From assembly GCA_902792105.1 (NCBI GenBank), contig CADAYK010000017.1, positions 1 through 53,037 on the forward strand: DNA of 53,037 bases, read 5' to 3'. The DNA is from an uncultured Ruminococcus sp. Lineage in GTDB: Bacteria; Bacillota; Clostridia; Oscillospirales; Acutalibacteraceae. The translations under genes were made by a program, and so were the position numbers. Below the pieces are notes generated by a model. It saw only the letters and a list, made by a program, of their open reading frames with translations. It did no database searches and was not told where the DNA came from. Position 1 is the stretch's first letter. Each line of letters begins with the position of its first letter. Shown piece after piece: positions 1-8,162 of this stretch.

Positions 1-196
1 TAACTGGGGTGTTATCAAGAATTCAGGCTTTGCACCCGTAAACGGCGAAGCATTTGATGCAGGCTGGGACGGCGACAACGCAGTATTCGAAGTTGAAGAA
101 GACGGCGCAACCGTAAAGATTCAGCTTGACCTTTCAAACTTTGACTATGCTTCAAAGACCGGTGCTAAGATGACGATCTTTGTTGAATATCCTTGA
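1..196 (+). CDS. C-terminal fragment of an unidentified protein
   Basis: An open frame runs from the window edge (codons from base 2) to TGA at 194-196. The visible 64 residues begin NWGVIKNSGFAPVNG and alternate hydrophobic and polar residues (for example VFEVEEDGATVKIQLDL), as in a beta-sandwich or carbohydrate-binding-type domain of a secreted protein. No family can be named from this fragment, and the start and most of the gene lie outside the window. A hairpin terminator follows. Confidence 0.6.
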   Translation, partial: NWGVIKNSGFAPVNGEAFDAGWDGDNAVFEVEEDGATVKIQLDLSNFDYASKTGAKMTIFVEYP

Positions 197-234
197 TAAT
201 TAATTGAATTTCATAACAATTAATAAATAACATT

Positions 235-263
235 AAGCGGCGGCTAAAATTTAGCCGTCGCTT
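235..263 (+). terminator. Hairpin terminator after the partial gene
   Basis: An inverted repeat of about 13 bp (arms 235-247 and 251-263, one G-U pair, loop of about 3 nt) lies 40 bp after the stop codon. The U tract after it is short, so this is a likely but not ideal intrinsic terminator. Confidence 0.65.
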
Positions 264-312
264 TGCTTATGCAGTATTTATCATAAATATATTTTATTAT
301 TCTTTTATCGAC

Positions 313-341
313 TTGATTGTAAATTCATTATGTGTTAAAAT
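313..341 (+). promoter_or_regulatory. Sigma-A-type promoter of the SleB-like hydrolase gene
   Basis: TTGATT (313-318), a 17-bp spacer and TAAAAT (336-341) lie about 40 bp before the GTG start at 383. The match to the housekeeping consensus is good; a sporulation promoter cannot be excluded. Confidence 0.5.
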
Positions 342-382
342 AATACAAATAAGAGTATTTATAAATATGCTAAGGTGATTGT

Positions 383-1204
383 GTGAACGCAGAGAAAATA
401 AAGGGTTTTATGACAAAACATAAAAAATCAGTAATTGCCGGAAGTGTTATCCTCATTACGCTGCTGATTATGTTACATATGTTCCTGTTTAAAGGCATGA
501 TGAACGCCGGCGAAGGCAGAGATGCCGTTAACAAAAACAGCTCGAATATTAACCCCAGAATTGAGGAAATTCAAAAGAAAGGCGCAATTGTTCTTTCCGA
601 AACAACAGATCCTTCCGGAACACAAAAAGCTACAAAGTCGAAAAACAGCAATCAAAAGGCAACAGTTGCAGCAAGCACTGCTAAGCCGAGAACAACAAAC
701 GCTCAGACTGCCACAACAGCCTCCGGAGAAAAAATTCAATATGCTACCGCTGAACCTGTAGCGAATCCGGCAGATTACAGCGCCCAGTGGGATTTGGGTT
801 ACCTTGTGGCAATTGACAACCCCGATACAAGCTATTCAAGCGGTCATATAGAACTCACCGATGAGGACAGAGATTTGCTTGAGCGCCTTTGCTACGGAGA
901 ATTCGGCGGAGGCGGTTTTGTAGGCGCGTCACTTATTGCGCAATCGGTAAAGAACGCAATGAATGTTGAAGGCTTTACAAGCGTTGCGCAGGTTATCAGC
1001 GAATACAAGTACACAGGCAGCACAACAAGCGGCAAAAACCTTGCCTGTCAGCAGGCTGTCAGGTATGTGTTCGATGAGGATCACGATGCGGTTCAGCACA
1101 GAATCATGTATATGTATAATCCCTATATGGTTTCAAGCGCATTCCATGAAAGCCAAAAATTCATTCTTTCCTATGAGGATGTAAGATTTTTCGATAAATG
1201 GTAA
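383..1204 (+). CDS. Membrane-anchored SleB-like cell wall hydrolase
   Basis: A 273-residue protein starting at GTG with AAGGTG just upstream. Residues 1-15 are basic, about 16-36 form one membrane segment, and about 60-135 are a Thr/Ala/Lys-rich linker. The C-terminal part (about 150-273) matches the Hydrolase_2/SleB family: LTDEDRDLLERLCYGEFGG contains the conserved Y-G-E motif with the presumed catalytic Glu, followed by a helix like SLIAQSVKNAM, where most homologues have the VAxVxxNR motif. SleB-type enzymes are lytic transglycosylases cutting spore cortex or cell-wall peptidoglycan. The anchor plus linker places the catalytic domain outside the membrane. Whether it acts in germination or in vegetative wall turnover cannot be read here. 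It is a single-gene unit with its own promoter and terminator. Confidence 0.75.
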   Translation: MNAEKIKGFMTKHKKSVIAGSVILITLLIMLHMFLFKGMMNAGEGRDAVNKNSSNINPRIEEIQKKGAIVLSETTDPSGTQKATKSKNSNQKATVAASTAKPRTTNAQTATTASGEKIQYATAEPVANPADYSAQWDLGYLVAIDNPDTSYSSGHIELTDEDRDLLERLCYGEFGGGGFVGASLIAQSVKNAMNVEGFTSVAQVISEYKYTGSTTSGKNLACQQAVRYVFDEDHDAVQHRIMYMYNPYMVSSAFHESQKFILSYEDVRFFDKW

Positions 1205-1209
1205 TAACA

Positions 1210-1239
1210 AAAACGGACGGTTTTTCCCGTCCGTTTTTT
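1210..1239 (+). terminator. Intrinsic terminator of the SleB-like gene
   Basis: An 11-bp stem (1210-1220 with 1227-1237, core ACGGACGG/CCGTCCGT) followed by T residues, 6 bp after the stop codon. Strong and canonical. Confidence 0.9.
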
Positions 1240-1332
1240 ACTGTATGGGATGCTTCTTTGCCCGTCGCCCTAATAGTATAATCAAGCTGATTTGTTCTAA
1301 AAGGAAGAAGCAAGTGCACACAGGTGTTTATT

Positions 1333-1755
1333 TCAGTTGTTAAAAATCTCTTTATTGATTTTTGAAATTTGTCTTTTGGTGACCGTGTAAATAATAAGCC
1401 AGATTGCTGCAAACACAGTAATAAAAATAGCGGTAAAGATTAACATTACCGGCAGCTCAGGTTTGATCCAGCCGTTTAATAAGTATATCAGAATATAGTC
1501 AAGAAACAGCACCGAGCCCTGAATCAGACCTGCAAGCGGCAGGGGCAGTCTGTCGAGCGTGTAAACAGCTGATATTCCGGCAGCTATAAAAGCCATAAGC
1601 GTAGATGTTAAGATCTCGCGAATCATAGTGCTGACTTGAACGCTTTCCACCACACCGTATGCTGATAAAAAAATATATACAATAGCCATGATTACCGGAC
1701 CTGATCCGCAGAATAGAGCGCCTCTGTGTAAAAATTCCTTAATAAACTTTTTCAT
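1333..1755 (-). CDS. DUF3021-family membrane protein
   Basis: A 140-residue integral membrane protein with four predicted membrane segments (about 13-35, 46-68, 75-97 and 102-126 of MKKFIKEFLHRG...) and a short basic tail. The open frame extends 11 codons further upstream, but ATG at 1755 has a clear AAAGGAG ribosome binding site and overlaps the stop of the upstream LytTR gene by 4 bp (ATGA), so it is the likely start. DUF3021 proteins are typically encoded directly after a stand-alone LytTR regulator, as here. They are thought to form a membrane-linked regulatory pair that often controls a neighbouring transporter; none lies immediately next to this pair. The molecular function is not known. 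Confidence 0.75.
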   Translation of the reverse strand: MKKFIKEFLHRGALFCGSGPVIMAIVYIFLSAYGVVESVQVSTMIREILTSTLMAFIAAGISAVYTLDRLPLPLAGLIQGSVLFLDYILIYLLNGWIKPELPVMLIFTAIFITVFAAIWLIIYTVTKRQISKINKEIFNN

Positions 1756-2192
1756 TTTCTCAACTCCTTTTTTATTTCGGCAAAACAACGCCTTGAGACA
1801 TAGTCGGTATATCCGCTTTTGAAAATCACGTTTACCGACCCATTGAACGCCGCCGAAAAACGCTCAATTTTATTTCTGTTTGCTATGGTCGACTTATTGA
1901 TTTTAATGAACGTTGACGGCAGAAGCTCAGCAGCCTCATACAGTCTGTAACGTATTCTGTACTGTTTTCCGCGCAAATCAATAACATAGGTTTTTCCGTC
2001 AATCACAGTAACGCATTCAATATCCTTAAATCCTATAAGCTTAATTTCGTCATCTGTATAAACGGTAATGCTGTCGTCACCATTATATTCCATAACAAGC
2101 TGTTCAAGTCTTTCGGTAAAAACCGAGCGCCGGTGTACATCGGCACGTATCGCCTCGTCGATACTCCGGTTTACATTCAACACAAATTTCAA
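1752..2192 (-). CDS. LytTR-type DNA-binding regulator
   Basis: A 146-residue protein whose C-terminal two thirds (about 45-146) is a LytTR DNA-binding domain. Typical elements are the segment with IKLIGFKDIECVTVIDGKTY, the YRIRYRLYEAAELLP helix with FIKINKSTIANRNKIE (LytTR consensus F.ri.rs.ivNl..I), and the final SGYTDYVSRR. There is no receiver domain, so it is a short regulator of the kind paired with DUF3021. The frame has an earlier GTG at 2201, but that codon lies inside the GGAGGTGAT ribosome binding site; TTG at 2192, four bases after that site, is the probable start. A weak promoter (TATACT at 2215-2220, minus strand) lies just upstream. Confidence 0.8.
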   Translation of the reverse strand: MKFVLNVNRSIDEAIRADVHRRSVFTERLEQLVMEYNGDDSITVYTDDEIKLIGFKDIECVTVIDGKTYVIDLRGKQYRIRYRLYEAAELLPSTFIKINKSTIANRNKIERFSAAFNGSVNVIFKSGYTDYVSRRCFAEIKKELRK

Positions 2193-2293
2193 GTAAATCA
2201 CCTCCGATGGTTACAGTATAGCATTGATAAAAATAAAGTCCAGCGTTTTGCGGTGAAAGGTATATTTTTTTATGTAATCGGTATTTTTAAGCA

Positions 2294-2329
2294 AAAAAAG
2301 CTGCCATTCAATCAAATGACAGCTTTTTA
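2294..2329 (-). terminator. Terminator of the arginine operon
   Basis: Arms AAAAGCTGCCATT and AATGACAGCTTTT (one mismatch) flank a 6-nt loop, with A runs on the left and T runs on the right, so it can work in both directions. It lies 33 bp beyond the argF stop. Confidence 0.8.
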
Positions 2330-2361
2330 GGGTTTCGAAAATAATGGATTTTAAGGCGTTA

Positions 2362-3288
2362 TTATAGCTCTTCGTCCGGCTTGTCAAGCAGGCATTCAAC
2401 AAGCACGGCTTTTTGAGCGTGTAAACGGTTCTCGGCCTCTTCAAAGATTTCGTCGGCATGAGCTTCAAATACATCTGCGGTGATTTCTTCTCCGCGGTGA
2501 GCAGGCAGGCAGTGCAGAACCATGCACTCTTCGTTTGTAACCTCCATAAGCTCAGAGTTAACCTGATATCCTTCAAACGCAGCCTCGCGGATCTTCTTTT
2601 CTTCTTCCTGTCCCATCGAAGCCCAAACGTCGGTAAGAACAACATCGGCGTTCATCGCGGCTTCCTTAGGATCGCGTACAATTTCAAACTTGTCGCCGAA
2701 CTGTTTGCCAAACTCAATAATATTTTCAGGCGGCATATAACCCTCGGGGCAGGCAGCGGAAAAGCTCATTCCGGTGCGAAGCGCTCCGACAATAAGCGAG
2801 TTCATCATGTTGTTGCCGTCGCCGATAAAGCACATTTTAAGACCTTCAAGCTTACCTTTGAATTCACGGATCGTCATAAGGTCGGCAAGCACCTGGCAGG
2901 GATGGCAGTAATCGGTAAGGCCGTTAATAATCGGGATCGAGCCGTACTCTGCAAGAGCTTCAACCTCGCTTTGCTCAAAGGTACGAATCATAATGGCGTC
3001 AATGAAGCGTGAAAGAACGCGGGCTGTGTCCTGAACAGGCTCGCCTCTGCCGATTTGCAGGTCATTTGAGCTCAAAAACAGCGGATATCCGCCGAGCTGA
3101 GTCATACCGACTTCAAAAGAAACTCTTGTACGTGTGCTGGATTTTTCAAAAATCATGCCAAGTGTTTTTCCGGCAAGCAGCTTGTGCTCAATGCCGTGTT
3201 TTTGCTCGTATTTAAGCTGGTCGGCAAGGTTCAGGGTTTTAGTGATCTGTTCTGATGACCAGTCCTCGAGCTTTAAAAGATGTTTCAT
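2362..3288 (-). CDS. argF: Ornithine carbamoyltransferase
   Basis: A 308-residue cytoplasmic transcarbamylase that makes citrulline from ornithine and carbamoyl phosphate. The carbamoyl-phosphate loop SSTRTR is at residues 50-55, the HPCQ motif at 129-132, and HCLPAHRGEEI near 263 carries the ornithine-site Cys of the HCLP motif. Full length for the family. It is the last gene of the arginine operon, and its ATG follows the argD stop with no gap (RBS GAGGAG inside the end of argD), implying translational coupling. The biosynthetic setting makes this the anabolic enzyme rather than the arginine-deiminase-pathway one. Confidence 0.95.
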   Translation of the reverse strand: MKHLLKLEDWSSEQITKTLNLADQLKYEQKHGIEHKLLAGKTLGMIFEKSSTRTRVSFEVGMTQLGGYPLFLSSNDLQIGRGEPVQDTARVLSRFIDAIMIRTFEQSEVEALAEYGSIPIINGLTDYCHPCQVLADLMTIREFKGKLEGLKMCFIGDGNNMMNSLIVGALRTGMSFSAACPEGYMPPENIIEFGKQFGDKFEIVRDPKEAAMNADVVLTDVWASMGQEEEKKIREAAFEGYQVNSELMEVTNEECMVLHCLPAHRGEEITADVFEAHADEIFEEAENRLHAQKAVLVECLLDKPDEEL

Positions 3289-4458
3289 TTATTTACACTC
3301 CTCTAATGTGGATTTTAATATACTGACTGCTTCGTCAATTTCCTGTTCGGTGATCGTAAGCGGCGGAAGCATTCTCAGCAGGTTCTTTGCGGTGATGATG
3401 AGCAGGCCGTTTTCAACGCATTTAGCGGCTACGGCGTGCGCGTCACCTTCAATTTCGATGCCTATCATTAATCCCATTCTGTGAACGCTTTTAACCTGCG
3501 GAAGCTTTAAGAGCATTTTTTCAATGTATTCACCCTTAGAGTTGACCTCGTTTAAAAAGTCCGCGTTTGCGACCTTGTCAATAACATAATTTGCACCGGC
3601 GCACACAACGGGATTGGCGCCGAAGGTTGTGCCGTGAGTTGAGGGCGACATAACATCCTTAAGCTTTTCGGCGCACATACAAATTCCAATCGGAAGACCG
3701 CCGCCCAGTCCTTTTGCGGCGGTTACAAGATCGGGAGAAATTCCGTAGTTCTCATATGCAAACAGCTTTCCGGTTCTTCCCACACCGGTCTGAACCTCGT
3801 CAACGATAACCAGAATATCGCGTTCGCCGCAAAACTCTGCAAGCGCGGTTACATATTCTTTGTCAAGTATGTTAACTCCGCCTTCACCCTGGATAACCTC
3901 AAGCATAACGGCGCAGGTTTTGCCGGAAACAGTGTTTTTCAGCGAATCAATATCGTTTGCCTCGGCGTATGCAAAGCCTTCGGTAAACGGAAAGAAGTAG
4001 TTGTGAAAAACATCCTGACCTGTGGCTGAAAGAGTGGTTACTGTTCTGCCGTGAAACGAGTTTTTAAGTGTGATAATTTGATTGCGGCCTTCGCCGTACT
4101 TGTCAAAGCTGTATTTACGCGCTATTTTAATTGCGCATTCGTTTGCCTCCGCGCCGCTGTTGCCGAAACAAACCTTTGCCATTCCGGTAAGCGTACAGAG
4201 CTTTTCGGCAAGGTCACTCGCCTGTGAACTGTAAAAATAATTCGACATGTGTTGAATCGTACCCGCCTGTTCGGAAACAGCCTTTACCCAGCCGTCGTCA
4301 CAGTAGCCGAGACTGTTAACGCCGATTCCCGAGCTGACGTCAATGTATTTTTTGCCGTCCTCATCATAGGCGGTCGCTCCTTTGCCGCTCTTCAGCGCCA
4401 CATCATACCTTCCGTAGGTATGCATAATATATTTTAAATCTTTTTCTTTGGTATTCAT
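3289..4458 (-). CDS. argD: Acetylornithine aminotransferase
   Basis: A 389-residue class III PLP-dependent aminotransferase converting N-acetylglutamate semialdehyde to N-acetylornithine. Visible motifs are CFGNSGAEANECAIKIAR (phosphate-binding region), FHGRTVTTLSATGQ, VIVDEVQTGVGRTG (the Asp that contacts the PLP ring) and TAAKGLGGGLPIG with the Schiff-base Lys. Length is typical. RBS AAGGAG precedes ATG 4458. It sits between the GNAT gene (3-bp gap) and argF (no gap) in the arginine operon. The same family includes succinyl-diaminopimelate and succinylornithine aminotransferases, but the context favours ArgD. Confidence 0.95.
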   Translation of the reverse strand: MNTKEKDLKYIMHTYGRYDVALKSGKGATAYDEDGKKYIDVSSGIGVNSLGYCDDGWVKAVSEQAGTIQHMSNYFYSSQASDLAEKLCTLTGMAKVCFGNSGAEANECAIKIARKYSFDKYGEGRNQIITLKNSFHGRTVTTLSATGQDVFHNYFFPFTEGFAYAEANDIDSLKNTVSGKTCAVMLEVIQGEGGVNILDKEYVTALAEFCGERDILVIVDEVQTGVGRTGKLFAYENYGISPDLVTAAKGLGGGLPIGICMCAEKLKDVMSPSTHGTTFGANPVVCAGANYVIDKVANADFLNEVNSKGEYIEKMLLKLPQVKSVHRMGLMIGIEIEGDAHAVAAKCVENGLLIITAKNLLRMLPPLTITEQEIDEAVSILKSTLEECK

Positions 4459-4461
4459 TGT

Positions 4462-4884
4462 TTATTCTCCTTCATTGTTGAATGAAAAAACAAATACATC
4501 ATCGCGCTTTTTAAATCCGAAGCTGCTCCAAAAATTCTGTCCGGTTTCATTGTTTTGGTAGCAAAAAATATGGGTTTTGTCAATCCCTTCGGCGGCGATG
4601 CATTCAATGGCCTTTTTTGCAAGCTTACGCCCGATGTGACGGCGGCGGTATTCGGGTAAAACAGCCATGTGGTGAATAAAGCCGCGTCGTCCGTCGTGAC
4701 CTGCCAAGACTGTTCCGACAATTTTGCCGTCTGTTACCGCAACCTGGCTCATTCCCTCGTTGCGCTTTAAATACCGTTCAATCTGAGAACGTTCGTCAGC
4801 CTTTGAAAGCGCGCGCTTAGTGGTGATTTGCCACATTGCGAAAATTTCGTCGTAATCATCAATCGTCATCGGTCGAATTATCAT
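4462..4884 (-). CDS. GNAT-family N-acetyltransferase in the arginine operon
   Basis: A 140-residue protein of the GNAT fold beginning MIIRPMTIDDYDEIFAMW. It has the acetyl-CoA-binding motif A, MAVLPEYRRRHIGRKLAKKAIE (Q/RxxGxG/A variant RRHIGR), and the C-terminal NETGQNFWSSFGFKKRDDV typical of the family. The frame stays open 45 codons further upstream inside argB, but ATG 4884 aligns with the family start and has AAGGATG upstream. It lies 10 bp after argB and 3 bp before argD, so it is part of the operon. The acceptor substrate is unknown. Because argJ is present the pathway does not need a separate N-acetylglutamate synthase, although a priming role is possible. Confidence 0.8.
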   Translation of the reverse strand: MIIRPMTIDDYDEIFAMWQITTKRALSKADERSQIERYLKRNEGMSQVAVTDGKIVGTVLAGHDGRRGFIHHMAVLPEYRRRHIGRKLAKKAIECIAAEGIDKTHIFCYQNNETGQNFWSSFGFKKRDDVFVFSFNNEGE

Positions 4885-4894
4885 ATACCCATCC

Positions 4895-5749
4895 TTAATA
4901 GAACATAGTGCCGATACCCTCGTCGCTGAACAGCTCAAGGATAATTGAGTGTTCAATGGTACCGTCAATAATATGTGCGCGGTTAACGCCGTTGCGTACC
5001 GCCTCAACACAGCAGTCAATTTTGGGAATCATGCCGCCCTTTATAATTCCGTCGCGCTTGAGCATGGGAACTTCGCTTACGTTAACAACGGGAATCAGTG
5101 TTTCGGGATCACTGACGTCCTTCAAAAGACCTCTTATGTCAGTCATGAGTATCAGCTTTTTCGCGCCGAGCTTAGCGGCAATCTGAGCCGCCGCCAAATC
5201 GGCGTTTATATTGTAAACATTGCCGTCATATCCTCCGGCGACAGTTGCAACGATAGGAAGGTAACCGTCTTTTATCGCCATTTGGATGGGAGCAGGGTTA
5301 ACCTCGCGGATCTCACCTACAAATCCAAGGTCGGCTGCGCCGTTTACAAGCTTGTCAGCCATCAAAAGCCTGCCGTCCAGTCCGCAAAGTCCAAGCGCCT
5401 TACCGCCGTGGCTTTCAAGCAGCTGAACCAGATTTTTGTTGACCTTTCCGGCAAGAACCATCTGAACAATGTCGATAGTTTCCCGGTCGGTAACCCTCAT
5501 TCCGTTCTCAAAACGGCTTTTTTTGCCGACAGCGTCAAGCATTGCATTAATTTCGGGACCGCCGCCGTGAACCAGCACAACGTTGATTCCAACAAGCTGC
5601 ATCAAAACAAGGTCGTTCATTACGGCGGATTTCAGTTTTTCGTTGATCATTGCGTTGCCGCCGTATTTTACGACAATGGTTTCGCCTGTCAATTTTTTTA
5701 TGTATGGCATGGCCTGAATTAAGACCTTAGCCCTTTTCGCGTTATCCAT
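4895..5749 (-). CDS. argB: Acetylglutamate kinase
   Basis: A 284-residue amino-acid kinase that phosphorylates N-acetyl-L-glutamate. Family motifs in order are VVKYGGNAM (residues 27-35, catalytic Lys), VLVHGGGPEINAML, MRVTDRETIDIVQMVLAGKVNK, NINADLAAAQIAAKLGAKKLILMTDI and GGMIPKI near the C-terminus. Full length. ATG 5749 follows GTAGGAGT. It is the first committed kinase of the operon and lies 45 bp after argJ. No N-terminal helix typical of the hexameric, arginine-inhibited forms can be confidently assigned by eye. Confidence 0.95.
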   Translation of the reverse strand: MDNAKRAKVLIQAMPYIKKLTGETIVVKYGGNAMINEKLKSAVMNDLVLMQLVGINVVLVHGGGPEINAMLDAVGKKSRFENGMRVTDRETIDIVQMVLAGKVNKNLVQLLESHGGKALGLCGLDGRLLMADKLVNGAADLGFVGEIREVNPAPIQMAIKDGYLPIVATVAGGYDGNVYNINADLAAAQIAAKLGAKKLILMTDIRGLLKDVSDPETLIPVVNVSEVPMLKRDGIIKGGMIPKIDCCVEAVRNGVNRAHIIDGTIEHSIILELFSDEGIGTMFY

Positions 5750-5794
5750 TTTTACTCCTACAATAACTGATTACAAACCGCAAACCGCTGACGG

Positions 5795-7069
5795 TCAGGT
5801 TCTGTAATCACCGTTTATTTTAACATAATCATAGGTGAGGTCGCAGCCGTACGCCTCGGCACTTCCGTTTCCGTCGCCCAGATTTACGATAATATCAATT
5901 TGATTTTCGAGCAATATTTCCTTTGCCCTGTCCTCGTCAAAAGCGAGTCCGAAGCCGTCCTTGCAAACAAGGATTTCGCCCTTTGCACTCTTGTATGAAA
6001 CGTCAATTTTTTTAACGTCAACCTCGGCGCCGCTGTAGCCGACGGCACACAAAATCCGTCCGCAGTTTGCGTCCGCGCCGAACATAGCTGCCTTTACAAG
6101 GCTTGAGCAAATTATGCTTTTGGCGATGATTTTTGCGTTTTTGTCGTCCTTGGCGCCGTTTACCTTACAAATAACAAGCCGTGACGCTCCTTCACCGTCG
6201 GAAGCAAGCTTTTTTGCCACCTCTTTAAACGCAGCGGTCAGGACAGCGGTAAATGTGCGGTAGTCTTCGTTCTTTTCGGTGATTTCGGCATTGCCTGCCA
6301 AGCCTGACGCCATGATCGCGAGAGTGTCGTTTGTAGAGGTGTCGCCGTCTACGCTGACCATGTTGTAGCTTACGTCAGCCGCCTCAACAAGCGCCTCGTG
6401 CAGCATTTCCGAAGAAATCGCCGCGTCGGTTGTCACGAACGAAAGTGTGGTGCCCATGTTTATGTGAATCATTCCGCTTCCCTTGGCAATTCCGCCTATG
6501 GTAACGGTTTTTCCGTCAAGCGTAAACTCAACCGCCCATTCCTTTTTAACGGTGTCGGTTGTCATAATCGCCTCGGCGGCGTTTGTTCCGCCGTCCTTTG
6601 ACAGCGTGCCTTTCAAAGCCTGCACACCCTTTTCGATAGGTTCAATCGGCAAAGCCTGACCTATAACTCCGGTTGACGCAACAATAACATCGTTAACATC
6701 TGCGTCAAAAGCGGCTGCAGCTAATTTGCACATAGCCTCAGCTTTTTCCGCTCCGTCGGGATTGCAGGCGTTGGCGTTGCCCGAATTGACAATAACCATC
6801 TGAGCCTTGCCGTTTTCAAGATGCTTTTGAGTTACATATATCGTATCTGATTTAACCAGATTTTTTGTAAAGATCGCCGCGGCGTTGCACTGCTTTTCGC
6901 AGTAAATAATTGCCAAATCACGCTTGCCCGAGGGGACACCCTCAATCGGCTCGTTTTTGAGAGCTGCCTGTGATGAGCTCACATACGCCTTGATCCCGGC
7001 GCATACACCGTTTGCTGTGAAGCCGAGCGGTGAGGTTACGCCGCCGTCTATAAATTTATAACTTTCCAT
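5795..7069 (-). CDS. argJ: Ornithine acetyltransferase / N-acetylglutamate synthase (ArgJ)
   Basis: A 424-residue ArgJ-family enzyme that recycles the acetyl group from N-acetylornithine to glutamate; many members can also use acetyl-CoA. It is made as a precursor that cuts itself before a Thr that becomes the nucleophile. Here the site reads KGSGMIHINMGTTLSF (residues 196-211), so Thr207 is the expected nucleophile. The usual Pro-Asn-Met-Ala-Thr is Ile-Asn-Met-Gly-Thr, a variation at the scissile bond and nearby. Other motifs are VNSGNANACNP (95-104) and STGVIGQALP (132-141). It lies between argC (9-bp gap) and argB. The sequence alone does not settle whether it is bifunctional. Confidence 0.93.
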   Translation of the reverse strand: MESYKFIDGGVTSPLGFTANGVCAGIKAYVSSSQAALKNEPIEGVPSGKRDLAIIYCEKQCNAAAIFTKNLVKSDTIYVTQKHLENGKAQMVIVNSGNANACNPDGAEKAEAMCKLAAAAFDADVNDVIVASTGVIGQALPIEPIEKGVQALKGTLSKDGGTNAAEAIMTTDTVKKEWAVEFTLDGKTVTIGGIAKGSGMIHINMGTTLSFVTTDAAISSEMLHEALVEAADVSYNMVSVDGDTSTNDTLAIMASGLAGNAEITEKNEDYRTFTAVLTAAFKEVAKKLASDGEGASRLVICKVNGAKDDKNAKIIAKSIICSSLVKAAMFGADANCGRILCAVGYSGAEVDVKKIDVSYKSAKGEILVCKDGFGLAFDEDRAKEILLENQIDIIVNLGDGNGSAEAYGCDLTYDYVKINGDYRT

Positions 7070-7078
7070 AATATATCC

Positions 7079-8113
7079 TTAAAATGCCGGAGGTACGATA
7101 ACCAGTCCGGTTTTTTCATCAATTCCGAAAATAATGTTCATATTTTGGATCGCCTGACCTGCCGCGCCCTTGACCATATTGTCGATCGCCGCACAGGCTA
7201 CAAGCTTGTTTGTGCGCTTGTCGTGATGGATAGAAATATCGCAGAAGTTTGAATAGCGCACATTGTGAATATCGGCGCATTTGCCGTCGTCGAGCAGGCG
7301 GATAAAGAATTCGTCCATATAATAATCCTCGTATGCCTTTCTGATTTGCTCAAATGTAACGCCCGGTTTGATATCGGCGTAAACCGTAGCCAAAATTCCG
7401 CGGTTAACGGGCAGAAGGTGGGGAACAAAGGTAATTGTAACATCCTCGCCGCTGAGCTTAGACAAGGTTTGTTCAATTTCGGGAGTGTGGCGGTGCGAAG
7501 CTACCTTATAAGCGTGGAAGCCCTCGTTGAGCTCGGGAAAATGATTGCCCTGAGTAGGTTTTCTGCCTGCGCCCGTAACACCGCTTTTGCAGTCGCAGAT
7601 AATGCCCTTTGTTTCGATCAAACCGTTTGCGATCGCCGGAGCAACGGCAAGCGGTGAACAGGTGGTGTAGCAACCGGGGTTGGCGATAAGCTTCTTGCCC
7701 TTAATGCTTTCTCTGAAAAACTCGGGCAGACCGTAAACGCTCTGTTCGTGAAGCTCCTTGTCCAAAAACGTGCCGCCGTACCATTCGGTGTATTCCTCCT
7801 CGCTTTTTAAGCGGAAGTCGGCGCCGAGATCAATAAACGCCTTGCCCTTTTCCATGCACTTTGCGGCGAGCTCCTGAGAGAGTCCGTGGGGAAGCGCGGC
7901 AAAAACCACGTCGCTTTTCTCAACAACGGCGTCGCTGTTTTCACAAACCATGTCGTTCAAAAATTTATATGACGGGTAAACGTCGCTTAACGCCTGACCT
8001 TCAAAGGAAACCGAGCTGATCGCCGCGATTTCCGCCTCGGGATGGGCGTACAACAGGCGGACAAGCTCCGCGCCGGCGTAGCCTGTCGCCCCAACAATAC
8101 CTGCTTTTATCAT
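7079..8113 (-). CDS. argC: N-acetyl-gamma-glutamyl-phosphate reductase
   Basis: A 344-residue NADPH-dependent reductase making N-acetylglutamate semialdehyde. The N-terminal Rossmann motif is GIVGATGYAGAELVRLL (residues 5-21) and the catalytic Cys sits in NPGCYTT near 147. GVTGAGRKPTQGNHFPE and PEIEQTL with the catalytic His nearby complete the signature. Type 1 ArgC by length. ATG 8113 is preceded by AAGGTG. Its order before argJ and argB matches the common Firmicutes argCJBD arrangement. Confidence 0.95.
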   Translation of the reverse strand: MIKAGIVGATGYAGAELVRLLYAHPEAEIAAISSVSFEGQALSDVYPSYKFLNDMVCENSDAVVEKSDVVFAALPHGLSQELAAKCMEKGKAFIDLGADFRLKSEEEYTEWYGGTFLDKELHEQSVYGLPEFFRESIKGKKLIANPGCYTTCSPLAVAPAIANGLIETKGIICDCKSGVTGAGRKPTQGNHFPELNEGFHAYKVASHRHTPEIEQTLSKLSGEDVTITFVPHLLPVNRGILATVYADIKPGVTFEQIRKAYEDYYMDEFFIRLLDDGKCADIHNVRYSNFCDISIHHDKRTNKLVACAAIDNMVKGAAGQAIQNMNIIFGIDEKTGLVIVPPAF

Positions 8114-8162
8114 AATAACACCTTACTTTTAATATATCATAAACCGTTTTATCACAGTTTTC

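Noticed and set aside
1161-1412. Minus-strand frame of 83 codons after the SleB-like gene
   Set aside because: It crosses a strong terminator and has no ribosome binding site or recognisable protein features.
4949-5722. A 257-codon open frame on the plus strand opposite argB
   Set aside because: It mirrors the codon periodicity of argB, has no ribosome binding site and no recognisable domain, while argB has full catalytic motifs. Similar mirror frames opposite argG (9937-10653), argF (2458-3012) and the methyltransferase were dropped for the same reason.
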